In this document: positions 1 to 10,844 of the stretch, piece after piece
Numbering within the stretch: the first letter of the stretch is position 1
Layout: every line of letters starts with the position of its first letter
DNA from: Calycina herbarum
Taxonomy: Eukaryota > Ascomycota > Leotiomycetes > Helotiales > Pezizellaceae
Length of the DNA: 64,000 nucleotides
Direction of reading: 5' to 3'
Assembly: GCA_001414485.1 (NCBI GenBank)
Contig: LLEY01000104.1
Location: 1-64,000, forward strand
The notes under the pieces: model-generated
The model's database searches: none
What the model saw: only the letters and a program-made list of their open reading frames with translations
Told to the model about the DNA's origin: nothing
Program-made: the position numbers and the translations under genes

Positions 1-134
1 ATAAAACTAAAATCTCAATTTTAGATTTTTTTTATTAATAAATACGTAAAGTGCACGGTTGTGCACAGACGTTTTTTGTATGAGATTTCAAGTGCGCAGG
101 GTACTGATATGCGCAGGGTACTGATATACCACGT
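1..134. mobile_element. Terminus of a pogo/Fot-type DNA transposon
   Basis: The segment ends in two perfect head-to-tail copies of a 17-bp unit (94-110 and 111-127), then ACCACGT followed by TA. Read inward on the minus strand, the end is ACGTGGTATATCAG. The pogo-like element at 30476-32336 has the same layout: ACGTGGTATACCAG followed by two 17-bp direct repeats, flanked by TA. I infer that this is one end of a related element whose body lies outside the window. Nothing in these 134 bp is coding. Confidence 0.5.
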
Positions 135-345
135 TATACGTAAGTAGTGTTAGTTTATTATGGCATGCAGAATACTCTTTCTTAGCATTCACACTCGAAG
201 CAATCTATACTGGCTGCAAAAAAAAGGACTTTGAAATATATATGTCTATAAAAATTACATTGTAATTACTCCTCACACTATCCGAAATGAACTCTCAACT
301 ATCCCCATATATACAGATCCTTCCCCGTTATTCTCCTACATACAA

Positions 346-2243
346 TCAAACCACAGTACAAGCGCCAGCTGGCTGATATCCATGATCACAAGCGAAGCTA
401 CAAAGCCCCGAGTAACCAACAGGATCCAATCCAGCAGCAGGAACACAAACCGTACCAGTATTAGCAGGAGCAGTTACTTGGGAACCAGTACCAGTACAAG
501 TGCAAACTTCTGGACAATATCCAAAGTTGCAAGCGAAGTTACAGAGTCCCTCGTAGTTTCCTGGACCGGTGCCTTTGATGCAGACATCTGAGCTTGAGGG
601 GGAAGTTGTGACCGGGGGTGGAGAAGCTGTGGTTGGGGTAACGACTGGAGCGGCGGTTGTGATGGGGTTTGGTGTAGAACCTGTGGTGGTTGCTGCTGGT
701 ACATCGGTTGCAGATGGAGCGACAGTAGCGAGAGAAGGTGTTGCGGAGCAAGTGCTCACTTTAAGACCGGCAGTGAGGGATGTGAGACCATCAGCGCCCA
801 GAGGATCCGATGCACCTGGGGCAAGAGTACCGACGAATGCGTTGAAGTTGTAAAGACCGCAAATACACTCCGAGGTGATATCCTTGAGAGACACACCACT
901 GAGAACTGAGGCACCATTACGAGTCAAGGAGAACTGTTGCTGTCCGATTCCCATGTCAACCTGGTATGAGGATGCTCCTGCTGGGGCGTTGAAGGATTGT
1001 GTGTTTCCTCCAGACATGACGCTGACAACACCGGCTTCCTTGAGGAGTGCTACAACGAATACGGAATCGGCCATGCTGTTCCACCCACTTGGTTTACCAT
1101 TAAAGTAGTTTCCGGAAGCGTTGTTTCCGGCTGCCATGGTGGTGTCTGTAGCATCGCAGTTGAGACTCTTCTGGTTTGGTCGATACCAGTAAACGAGCTT
1201 GTCTTCGGTAATATAGTCGGCTACGGATTTAGAGCCCGCTTTGTATGCTGCAATAAAAGGAGCTGCCATCTCAAGCCATCCATTGTGTGGCATATCGTTG
1301 GTCCACTTGGAGGCTCCATCATCGTAATGCAATGAAGCTAGAGGGCCGACGTAGTGAGACTCGCCATAGTCGTTCCAGGTTATGATTTCAACAAACTGTG
1401 GGCCGAGAGTAAGGATTTCGTTCCATCGACTGTACCAGAGGAGGTCAGATGGGAAGACCCAGTTCTTGCTGTATGAGACTTCGGCGCCATAATGAGTGTT
1501 GAACCAAGGGGAGACGGGAGCCATATATGGCTTGCCAGCAAGAGCTGCTGTGTATCTGACATCGCCATCTGAAACACTGACGCTGCTTGATGCATCAGGA
1601 GCTTTGTTGTTTCCATTGTTGGGCCAAGCCTATTACCAGTTAGTAAACATGCCACTCTGGATATTTACAAATGAGGATTACTTACGATCCAGTTGAAAGC
1701 CCCATCGATTGCAGTAAAGTCACCTTGGCCTGGGGAGAAATTTGGAACGAAAAAGACATTGGTTCCAGCTGCTGCCCTCATAGCAGCAACATCCAATCCA
1801 TCTCCCACAAACGAAGAAGCGAACGCCTTGCCATCAACAAGCAACTGTCCTGGCAAGCTAGCGAACTTTCCAATCGTAGCTCCAACAGTAGCCGCACTAC
1901 CCGTAGAAAACCAGTTGAAGTCGAAAGAGATGAAGACATGCATCCCATTATTAGCAGCCGACTCGTAGGCGTACCCAAGCTGCTCATTCGCATTGGCGTC
2001 CGTCCCGATATTAAGTGCGAAAGCGTCGATGTTGTATGATTTCGCTCGCTTCATATCATTATCGTAATCCGCAGCGCTCTTGCGGTCCCCAATAATACCC
2101 ATCATGAAATGCGCAAAGACGAGTTTATCGGTTGTAGCCCTCTCCACCATGTTTGTTGATTCTCCAGTAGGTGCCGCTGAAACGAGTGTGGCGGCCAACA
2201 ATCCTAAGATCGTGGCCGGAAGAAATTTTGAAAATCCAAGCAT
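346..2243 (-). CDS. Secreted GH71 alpha-1,3-glucanase (mutanase) with C-terminal Cys-rich modules
   Basis: Two exons (2243-1686 and 1629-346) joined by a 56-nt GTAAGT...TAG intron give 613 aa. Residues 1-23 form a signal peptide ending in SAA. The GH71 catalytic domain follows, with the family blocks AHFMMGI, FALNIGTD, FISFDFNWF, FVPNFSPG, MAPVSPWFNTHYG and ITWNDYGES (about 268-277). A Ser/Thr/Pro-rich linker leads to two cysteine-rich repeats (about 536-613, each with GLC-F-C-GY spacing) that resemble the alpha-1,3-glucan-binding CBM24 type. The family hydrolyses alpha-1,3-glucan, a fungal wall polymer, so roles in wall remodelling or mycoparasitism are likely but inferred. The exon junction falls in a continuous FNWI-AWPNN reading. 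The length is usual for the family and I see no lesions. Confidence 0.93.
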
Positions 2244-3432
2244 GTTGCTAAATGAATGTGGTAGACGAATTGTCGTTGGAGATGAGAAAGTAGTGAGGGG
2301 TTTCTCTTTGGTATTATACTGGTGATGTGACCCACCGATGCAGATGATCGATGCGCCAATCCAAGGTGCTAAATCCTCCCCATATTGTGGATTCGCATGT
2401 TCTATTTTGAATGATGTGCCTCACGAATTTGAGGCTCTTTCTGGAAGGGATTCCGATTTCCGGCACCTCAATGCGCTCGTGCGAGTTGAAGTGAGTCCAG
2501 CGGCGTAGCATCCTCAAAATAAAACACAACCTACTCCTCAGGACGAGTCGCCAGTCAGAATGAAGGATGGTATATTAAAGTGGGTGTGCAGTGGATTTCC
2601 AAGAGTGGGTTTCACCCCACAAAGGCCTTGGCGGGTCTTCTTCGCTGAACCTGGAATGGCTTCTCAACACTGATGTAAATCGCAGTCAACCTTTGCTTCA
2701 ATAATTAGTACAGACCTCTAAAACTTGGATAAATAGAAATACTGACCAGGTGTATACTGTGTTTTTTTAGAATCTTACTCTCATCTAAACAGGGGTGGTG
2801 GTGTTTAAACATTTTTACCATAGCGTCTCCCATCGAAATTAGGAAATCCTTCCGGGTATTCCTCCACCGGAGGATGCCCAAGACTAGAAGGGACGAATTG
2901 ATATCCCATTTTGTAAAAACTGAAACAATGTATTCTTGACTTCAACTCCTTCTCATTCCTTATGAAAAGAGGTCATTCCATTCCCACAAATGAAAGCAAT
3001 TAACATCATTCGAGCACTCGAGAGAGATGCCCCTTGTGTGTAGTATTTTACATAAATGATATGAGAGGCATAGTCTTCCTTCTGAGTAATATTATACCAA
3101 GCAAGTTCAGACAATCATAAATATCCTTCGAAGGAGGTTTAGAAGAAGAAGAAACCAAAATTCTTGATTTTCATAAACCTTCTCGAACAACATCATTGGC
3201 TGAGCAAACTTGTGATGATGAGAAGAGATGCTATACCTCGAAAACCCCCTGGATCCCCTATTAAATCGAATTGATCGAAAAGGGTTCAACACCAGTCGAT
3301 GCAAAGAAAGAATGAAATATAACGACTCAACACTCAACGCCTCCCCATGCAATGCAAATGCTCTTCGAAACGACGCTCAAATGCAAATAAATATCGATCC
3401 GAAGATGGAGAAGAAACCGCGAGTCGCACCCT
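2244..3432. other. Intergenic, no gene seen
   Basis: This is the upstream region of the GH71 gene and the downstream region of the GH43 gene, both on the minus strand. It has only short open frames without family features, and no repeat or RNA gene was recognised. A TATAATACC-like stretch lies about 75 bp upstream of the GH71 ATG (minus strand, near 2313-2321), a possible core promoter. Confidence 0.5.
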
Positions 3433-4510
3433 TTAAACAAAACTAACAATCTCCCCCTTGATCTGCAAATCCCTCGTGAACAAACACCTCTTGTTCCCAT
3501 CCTCAATCTGGCAATTCGCATGGAAAACCAAACTCTGCCCGCTACAAAAAGTTAGCCTATATTCTTCTCATCGCACTAACAGCTGAATCTCAACCACCAA
3601 GGAAAGGAAGGAAAAAGGAAAAGGAAGTAACGTACTCATCAGTAGCCTGCGCACCCCCCGGAGCAGTAACATGAAAAGGGTTATCCGTAACAGCCAACGG
3701 CTCCTTAGCCTTCTTATACGGCCCAGCAAGATTCTCAGACGTAGCATAACTAATATCATAAGTCGGACTCGACCAACAACTGCTACTAAAGAACAGAATA
3801 TACATCCCCCCAACATGAATAAGATGCGGCGCCTCAACAAGCGGTCCATCATACTCCCCACGATCAAGAATTTGTTTTGGGTTCCCAACTTTCGTCGTTC
3901 CATCCGCTTTCATTTCCTGCAACATGAGAGGTGTTGGGACGGAGCCCGGATTACCATTCCCACACAACCCCCCAGAACCGACTGCGTTGCCGTCGATTTT
4001 GTAAACGACGTATTGCCGTCCATCCCCATCTGTGAAGCCAGCAGGGTCGATAGCACCACCCTGCTTCAGAGGACAAGCAATAGGTTCGGGATCAGCGGTA
4101 TAAGGTCCCATAATATCCTCCGCGGTAGCACTCCCAATACAATGTTTCGAATGATCGGCTTTTGCTTCAGCGGAGTAATAGAGGACGAATTTCGAGCCGA
4201 TGCGTCGTACGTCGGGGGCCCATACCCAACTTCCCGTGGACCATGAACCGACGTTGGGAAGGAGATCGTGGTCGAGGAGGTCCCATGGTCCACCAAGACC
4301 GGTGGTGGATTTTGCTACTTGGACATTTTTTCCGTTTGAACCTGTCGCGAAGGAGAGCCAGGCGCCGTTGCCTATGCCGATTACAGCTGGATCCGCAAAG
4401 TCGGATTTTAGGACGGGATTTAATTCTATTCCAACTTGAGGGGCGAGGAGTGCGGAGCTTGTGACAGCTCCTGCAAAAAGAAGGGCGGCGGACAAAATAT
4501 TAACAGACAT
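3433..4510 (-). CDS. Secreted GH43 family glycosidase (arabinanase/xylosidase type)
   Basis: Exons 4510-3636 and 3541-3433 with a 94-nt intron (GTACGT...GTAG) give 327 aa. A signal peptide covers about residues 1-20. The five-bladed-propeller GH43 acidic triad is visible: Asp40 in FADPAV (general base), Asp155 in AIDPAGF (pKa modulator) and Glu226 in VEAPHLI (general acid). WAPDV and SSSCWSSP-YDI segments are also typical. The family acts on arabinan, xylan or arabinoxylan side chains, and I cannot set substrate specificity from sequence alone. The last 36 codons, after the intron, contain a QSLVFHANCQ strand that closes the fold. Without the intron the frame would run into SFFLPFLGG and stop, which does not fit the family. 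Confidence 0.9.
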
Positions 4511-5239
4511 TATGATGATGAGAGAAGAAAGAGAACGAGGATAACCTTAGGAAATCATCGATGGAACAACTTTCATTATATGAAAAAAGAAGAAATTAGA
4601 CAACGTAAACAGGGAAGAGAAAAGATGACATAAGGGTCTTTTAGAGGTACGTTCGTATAAAACCTCAAGTCTATTCTGCCCCAGATTGGATAGCGCTCCT
4701 GCGGTAAGCCTCACAGCCCCTGGACTAGAGCCGCTGAGCCTCTCAATCTTAATTGTGCAGCTTCCAGGGTGTTTGACGTACACCCCGATGGAGTTGAGAG
4801 ATCTAGATCGTGAACTGGATAAGTGGAGAATGAATTAGAGAAAATCTTTGCAGCCTAACATCTTCGAAATGACTTTAAATGGGTTCGATATTGCCATCCC
4901 ATCTGAGTACAAATACGTGAGGAAGTTGGAACTTGGACGGGGCGGGGCGCCCAACAGGGGCGAAGGCTAGTGCAAGCAGCCCCGAAAGCAGATCCTCCCG
5001 AGATTTCGGGACTTCACGTAATTGTCCTCCAACGCTTTCACTGGTCAGAGATGGAGATCAAGTGTGAAGGGACCCCTGAAAAAAGAAAGTAAAGATGCAT
5101 GCCATATCGCAATGGCTGATAAGTTTCAAAATGTACGGAACCCGCCCTGCCAAAAAGAGCACAAAAATGATATAGTAGATCTAGAGAAAATCAAATCGTT
5201 GATGGGATACCAATCGTGATATTTTCTCACCGGGCTTCG
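4511..5239. other. Intergenic, no gene seen
   Basis: This lies between divergent units, with the GH43 gene (minus) on the left and the phosphotransferase relic (plus) on the right. Short open frames here show no recognisable motif. A GC-rich patch at about 4935-4990 stands out but has no feature I can name. Confidence 0.4.
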
Positions 5240-6300
5240 TAAAGAAAGAGCAGAATTGTTTTTGCCAGTGGTGGGTTGAAATGCGCCGTGGGCCTAGGCC
5301 CGAGTTCGAAGGAAAGCGCTTGCTTGTACTCTACTACCAGGAATTGGCCTTGGGTACCTACAAACAGATGAACTTGAAGTTCAATGACAATACGCGATGT
5401 ATTGCAAGACTTCGGATGCCCCCATTGGCAACTTCCAGGCTCTAATAGGAAGGTAACTTCGATGGAATCGGGACATTTGAAGACTTCTCTCGTCGCATCG
5501 TGGACTGGTATTACCATCCCACAGATCCACGCAATGTACTCGAGTCTGCACCCTCCGATCAAGGCTCCTTTCGTGTTGATGGATTGTCTCGAAGGTAACG
5601 TTGGAATGTGTATGGAGTATGCAGGTTCCTTCCGAACACAAGTAATCTTTTCACCGAGCTAGTTCACATACATATAAGCATAAATCCAAATAATGATTGA
5701 TGCCATGTCACTTACTATTTAAAGGTACGGCTTTCTTCAACCTGGTGCCAATTATTAGAACTTTCGTAGCAAAACTATACGACGGAGCATGGGTTCCTGG
5801 GAAAGGTGGCCCCTTTAAAGCCTGGGCCAGAAGAGACCGAGTCATACTCTGGAAGAGAGCAGAGTTGTGCATTCCCTTCTTGCGCTTGTCGTGCGCGAGG
5901 TTGACCTGAGGAAGAAGGAGCAACTTGGACCTTCCATTGGGGGTTGAAACTGTCATTGGGAAAGAACGACCTTGACCCTCAAAGTCGACCGTGCTGGTTG
6001 ATCATGCCCGCTGTTGCTTATTTCCATTGTAGACGATATTATTTCATCCGTCAGTTCCTTCGGGTCTCTGTTGACAAGATAGCGGGCAATGAAAGCCATT
6101 TTCCTTATGTCATGGGGACTTTAACACAACAACATCGTGGTAAACGACCGGCATCGCGTCCTGGGTGTCATCAATTGGGAGATAGGAATCCTCTTTGGAT
6201 TCTCCGTTGTCGCTTCAACTCCCCAACGATGGACGCATCTTGGAATTATGATGATGGTGGTCTTCCCAAGGAAGAAGGCTTGGGCTAAAATTCCGAGACT
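5240..6300 (+). pseudogene. Broken APH/choline-kinase-like phosphotransferase
   Basis: Pieces of the fungal phosphotransferase enzyme family (PF01636-like) occur in the correct order but in different frames. An N-lobe strand with KFNDNTRCIARLRMPP lies near 5350-5425. The segment IKAPFVLMDCLEGNVGM (near 5555-5610) corresponds to the family block GAPF-LM-xx-EGN. FFNLVPIIR...GKGGPFKAW lies near 5730-5825. The catalytic loop LCHGDFN (6105-6125) needs a frame change to continue as NNIVVNDRHRVLGVINWE (to about 6195), where the last residues stand in for the IDWE metal-binding motif. Several stops and at least three frame changes separate the blocks, so no functional kinase can be made. Intact relatives phosphorylate small molecules or have unknown substrates. 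Confidence 0.75.
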
Positions 6301-6450
6301 ATGATGTCGAGGCGGAATGGGAGGTTAGTGGTTAAGAAAATTAATCGTTATCGAGACTGCAGACTCTAAAAGGTAGCACTTGATGGCCGCGATGAGATTG
6401 TATAGCGATGGAAAGCCGGCGAGGTGAGGGAGTCACGCAAATTGGTGAGT

Positions 6451-6468
6451 TTAGGGTTAGGGTTAGGG
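6451..6468 (+). repeat. Interstitial telomere-type repeat, (TTAGGG)3
   Basis: Three perfect tandem TTAGGG units, the canonical telomere repeat of most filamentous fungi, sit between the phosphotransferase relic and GEM1. The tract is far from any chromosome end visible here. It may be a repair scar from double-strand break healing, or chance. It is too short to decide. Confidence 0.7.
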
Positions 6469-6751
6469 TGAAGAAGACCCTTATCAGCCACATGTTACAC
6501 ATGTTAAGAGCACAGCCACACGATCCACAAGAGCTTCACCCGCTCCGCTCCAGTATCGGGTGATAAGTGGCATTTCTGCCAGACAAGAGGCTTTATTATT
6601 GTAAACACTTGTGCCAGGTCTGCACGCACTACTACTCTATTATACCATTGCGAAAAGAGAGTCGCGCTGGCGAAGCCGGAATCAAGATTGCAAATCCCTC
6701 GCGCAATGCACAACTGACAGCCGCGTTTTGCAAGGCTGAAACGACACAGAG

Positions 6752-8698
6752 ATGGCGACAGGTACCTCGTTCTCTCCCCTCCTTTCCTATGGCAACTGCT
6801 ATGGACACTGCTAATACGCAACAGTCCGCATCTGTGTCTGCGGCGATGAGGGCGCCGGGAAATCGAGCCTCATAACCTCGCTGGTAAAGGATGTCTTCGT
6901 AACGAACAAGATCCAATCCATCCTCCCTCAAATCACAATCCCTCCTACAATTGGCACCCCCGAAAATGTCACCACTACCATCGTGGATACCTCTGCCTTA
7001 CCACAAGAGCGAAATACGTTACGGAAGGAACTGCGGAAGTCGAATGTCATTTTACTCGTCTACTCGGACCATTACAGCTACGAGCGGGTTGCGCTGTTCT
7101 GGATGCCATATTTCCGTTCCCTGGGAGTCAATGTGCCAGTCGTATTATGTTCCAACAAATCGGATCTAACGTCCACGGGGAGTATGGCACAGGTGGTGGA
7201 GGATGAGATGATGCCAGTAATGGCTGAGTTCAAGGAGATCGATTCGTGTATACGGACAAGCGCTCGGGAACATCACAATGTCAACGAAGTCTTTTTCCTC
7301 TGCCAGAAGGCTGTCACACATCCAATCGCTCCTCTGTTCGATTCCAAGGAAGGAAATCTGAAGCCGGCTGCGGTAGCTGCCCTCAAAAGAATATTTTATT
7401 TATCCGACAAGGACCAAGATGGTTACTTGAACGACCAGGAGATGCACGACTTTCAAGCGAAATGTTTTGAGAAACCCTTGTCAGACGAAGATTTGGATAA
7501 TATCAAAACATCCATAAACAAAACTTTCCCGAGATCTGGTATGGCCAAGGGAATCGACCAGAAAGGATTTATCCATCTCAACAAGTTATTTGCGGAAAAG
7601 GGAAGGCATGAAACAATATGGATTATACTTCGAAAGTACCACTATACGGACAGTCTAAGCTTGAAAGATAGCTTCCTCCACCCTAAATTCGAGATTCCGG
7701 AATATTCTTCTGCCGAATTGAGTCCCGCTGGGTACAAGTTTTTTGTTGACAGATTCCTCTTGTTCGATAAGGACAATGATGGAGGACTTACTGATTCTGA
7801 TCTCCAAGCGCTTTTTGCGCCTACACCTGGGCTACCGCAAGTTTGGCTGGAAACATCATTCCCTGCTTCTACTGTTCGCAACGAAGGGGGCCACGTTACT
7901 CTCCAGGGTTGGCTTGCACAATGGTCGATGACTACCTTTGTCTCGCCAACCACAACGCTCGCATACCTAGCATATCTTGGTTTCGAGCCTCATAGCACCC
8001 GTGAGTCGACTACATCTGCACTAAAAACAACAAAATCCAGAAAACGTCGTCGGCGTCCTGGCAGGGTGGAGCGAAATGTGGTCCTTTGCTATGTACTCGG
8101 GGCACCTGCATCAGGGAAATCGTCGCTTCTGGATGCCTTCTTGAACCGACCCTTTGATTCTCTCTATCACCCTACCATCAAACCTCGTACAGCAGTCAAC
8201 AGCGTCGAACTCCAAGGCGGTAAGCAATGCTACCTAATATTAGAAGAGCTCGGTGAACTTGAACCAGCGATCCTCGAAAACCGCGCAAAGCTAGATGCAT
8301 GCGACCTAATTTGCTACACATACGACTCCTCAGATCCAGATTCCTTCTCACATATTGTCTCGCTGCGGAAAAAATACCCTCATCTCGATGAATTGCCAGC
8401 TATCTACACAGCCTTGAAAGCAGATCAAGACAAGACGACGCAACGATCGGAAATGCAACCAGATCAATATACCATAGATCTTAGCATGAATGCTCCCTTG
8501 CATGTCAGCGTTACCTGGCATAGTATCAGCGAGCTGTTTGTGACGCTTGCTGAGGCGGCTACGAATCCGAATTTAGCATTTCCGAAGAGTGAGGAGGAGG
8601 CTCCCGATCGCACGGGGGTTTATGTTGCGCTTGGGGCGACGGCTTGTGCGATGGTGGCGGCGCTTATGATTTATAAGAGGACTACGAATGCGAATTGA
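6752..8698 (+). CDS. GEM1: Mitochondrial Rho GTPase 1 (Miro)
   Basis: A 10-nt first exon (6752-6761, ATG GCG ACA G) and a 63-nt intron lead to exon 6825-8698, giving 627 aa. The domain order is that of Miro/Gem1: an N-terminal GTPase with P-loop GDEGAGKS (10-17) and the guanine-specificity motif NKSD; EF-hand 1 (loop about 198-209, [12 protein letters not shown]); EF-hand 2 (loop from about 318, [12 protein letters not shown]); a second GTPase with P-loop GAPASGKS (429-436); and a C-terminal tail anchor (about 602-622) followed by a short basic end. Gem1 sits in the outer mitochondrial membrane. In fungi it regulates ER-mitochondria contact sites (ERMES), mitochondrial shape and inheritance. 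Length matches the family. Starting within exon 2 would delete the first P-loop, so the tiny first exon is needed. Confidence 0.97.
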
Positions 8699-9085
8699 TG
8701 TGGTGAGATTTGAGGTTGGGGATTTGTTGGATATGGTGATATATAGATATATGAGATTCTTAATTTAATGATACCCCCATCTTCTTCTTTGCGGGGGTCG
8801 CAGCGAGCTAAGGAAGCCATTGTTTTGCGTTCAATTGGCAGCTCTAATTGTTTTCAAACGCTACATTATTCAAGCTAGTGCTATAGTCATAGGTTATCAC
8901 ATCCTCTTGCTCCATCACAGTTTCCTTCTCATGTGGTGAACCGCATTTACCTATTGACAGCGAGGTTACTATTTCAATGCACTTATTTCACACAACCAAC
9001 CTCAATTATTGCTCTGCAAGCAATCGGTGGAGATGTGTAGTTTGATTAAAACTAATTACATACCCACTTTCGGTATCAATAATAT
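8699..9085. other. Convergent intergenic, no gene seen
   Basis: This is the 3' flank shared by GEM1 (plus) and the GMC relic (minus). A GC-rich hairpin-like stretch with CCCCCATCTTC...GCGGGGG lies at about 8774-8796, just after GEM1, and could act in 3' end formation. Nothing else is recognisable. Confidence 0.4.
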
Positions 9086-10661
9086 CTAAAGCTGTTCGTT
9101 GAGAATCGCGTCGGCAATTTTCTCTGCGAGAGCATCTAAACGAGAGTGCCATTCAGTAAGTGTATTTTTTCTTCTTCCGCTATTTTTTCTTTTTTGAAAG
9201 GATATGGGATTCATTGCCATGGAGAGTCATGAAGGGATTTTTGTAAACTTACAGACAAGAGAGGAAGGATGCCCTGGAGGTAGAATAGGAAATGCAGAAG
9301 CATCTACCACCCGAAGTCCTGTCACTCCATAAACTCTTGATTTGGAGTCAAGAACTGCCATTGTGTCGTTTTGAAGCCCCATTCGACATGTGGACGACGC
9401 GTGGTAGCTTGGTGCCGCACTTTGTTGGATTGACGCCAGTATTTGAGCATCCGTTGAAATATCCAAGCCAGGAAATACCTCGGCACCTAGAGCAATGCCC
9501 GTTGTTATTGGAAAAGACAGCTTGTGCCTGTCTAAATGCCGCCACGGCAACCTCTTGGTCCCGGGGATCCAGAAGCCAGTTTGGGCTCACAATTGGGTGA
9601 ACATCGGTGTCATTCGATGTGATAGTCACATTACCTCTGGAAAAGGAGTCGTAAGAGCTGCTGATGAGGAAACATACTGTCTGTTATCGTTTGGTGTACC
9701 CCCAAATGAAGCATCAAGAAAAAGATGTTCATAGTCTGGCCAATCCGACGAAAACGCATCCAAGTCAGCTCTAGTTTTGTTACTAATAAATCCAGCAGAA
9801 AGCTTTGCAAAGCCTGAGTGAGGTCCGGTATTAGTATATGTCCTCCGATCGCTCTAAGGGTTTCAACAGACCTAGTAGATCACCTCCACAATTCGTGAGC
9901 TGGCCCGTGCGGCTTGATATATAATCCGCCGTCTGCTGGGCAGACCATGAAGGGCCCGCCAGTGAGCTATGTGTTACCAAGTTTACAGCATAGGATGGAC
10001 TGAAGGCGATGTGATCCTGAAGTTACTTAGCATATGTAAAGTTTGCGAACTTCCAACCTGTTTGAATAACTTTTACCCACATATTTTGACCAACTCCAGG
10101 AAGGTCTTTGATAACCGGGATATCAAGACCAGCGAGGGTTTCCTTGGGACCAACTCCTGAAACCATCAGTAGCTGAGGAGATCGCAACTATAAAAAATTA
10201 GAAATTGTCAGAAGCGAAAACTTCACATCTACCTACTGCACCTGCCGAGATTATAACCTCACGAGTAGCGTTGATCTGGAAAGTTAGACCGCCAGTTTCA
10301 TAAAGTAGTTCCAAGTTGTGTTACACGTGGTCTCAAATCCCAAGTTTTACAACAAATAATCCAGAAGGATAAAGTAATGTAAACACGTTAAAAACACGAG
10401 GGTGCCAGGATCAGGTAAGAAAGGAATCAACAATTGTTGGCCGCCTACTCTACTGCGCCCAATGAATGTGATTTCTGGCTACATGGTAATACACGATCGG
10501 TTCACATCTACCTTTTTGGACTCAATTGCATAATAATGCTGATTGTACTGAACGGCCGAGCTACAGGTAATATTGGTTGCGTGGCGCCGGATAAATCCCC
10601 CTGAACTTTCGCTTAGGGCGACAGGGTCGTACGCAAATGTTGATGTCGTAACTGAAGCCAA
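9086..10661 (-). pseudogene. Decayed GMC oxidoreductase, C-terminal part
   Basis: GMC (glucose-methanol-choline) flavoenzyme blocks appear in order on the minus strand: REVIISAGA / [14 protein letters not shown] (signature 2) around 10130-10290; LPGVGQNMW near 10055-10085; a substrate-domain run from about 9960 to 9700; [18 protein letters not shown]; and the catalytic C-terminal part [10 protein letters not shown]...GLRVVDASAFPILPPGHP. This is spliced over a 117-nt intron (9252-9136) to YALAEKIADAI and a stop at 9086. At least two single-base frameshifts break it, one near 9650 (between TTPF and RGNVTI) and one near 9510 (inside AVFSNN/TTGIALG). The N-terminal FAD-binding GxGxxG part is not found before the neighbouring terpene synthase relic. 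Intact relatives oxidise alcohols or sugars, often in secondary metabolism. Confidence 0.85.
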
Positions 10662-10844
10662 TTACAAATTTATATGGCTACACTTGTTATATGGAATGCT
10701 TTGGGTTATTTTAAGGTGATTGTGGCACATTTTACGCTATCATATGTTAAGACGCAGTCCAGTATGCAAGTAGGGAATAATTATCCATATGATCCACCCA
10801 AAATCCCCCAACACGTTGAATTCTTTCAAAACCCACTTTACCTA

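Noticed and set aside
346..4510. A GH71-GH43 polysaccharide-degradation cluster
   Set aside because: Two secreted glycosidases on the same strand are adjacent, but they act on unrelated polymers (fungal alpha-glucan versus plant arabinan/xylan) and share no regulator here.
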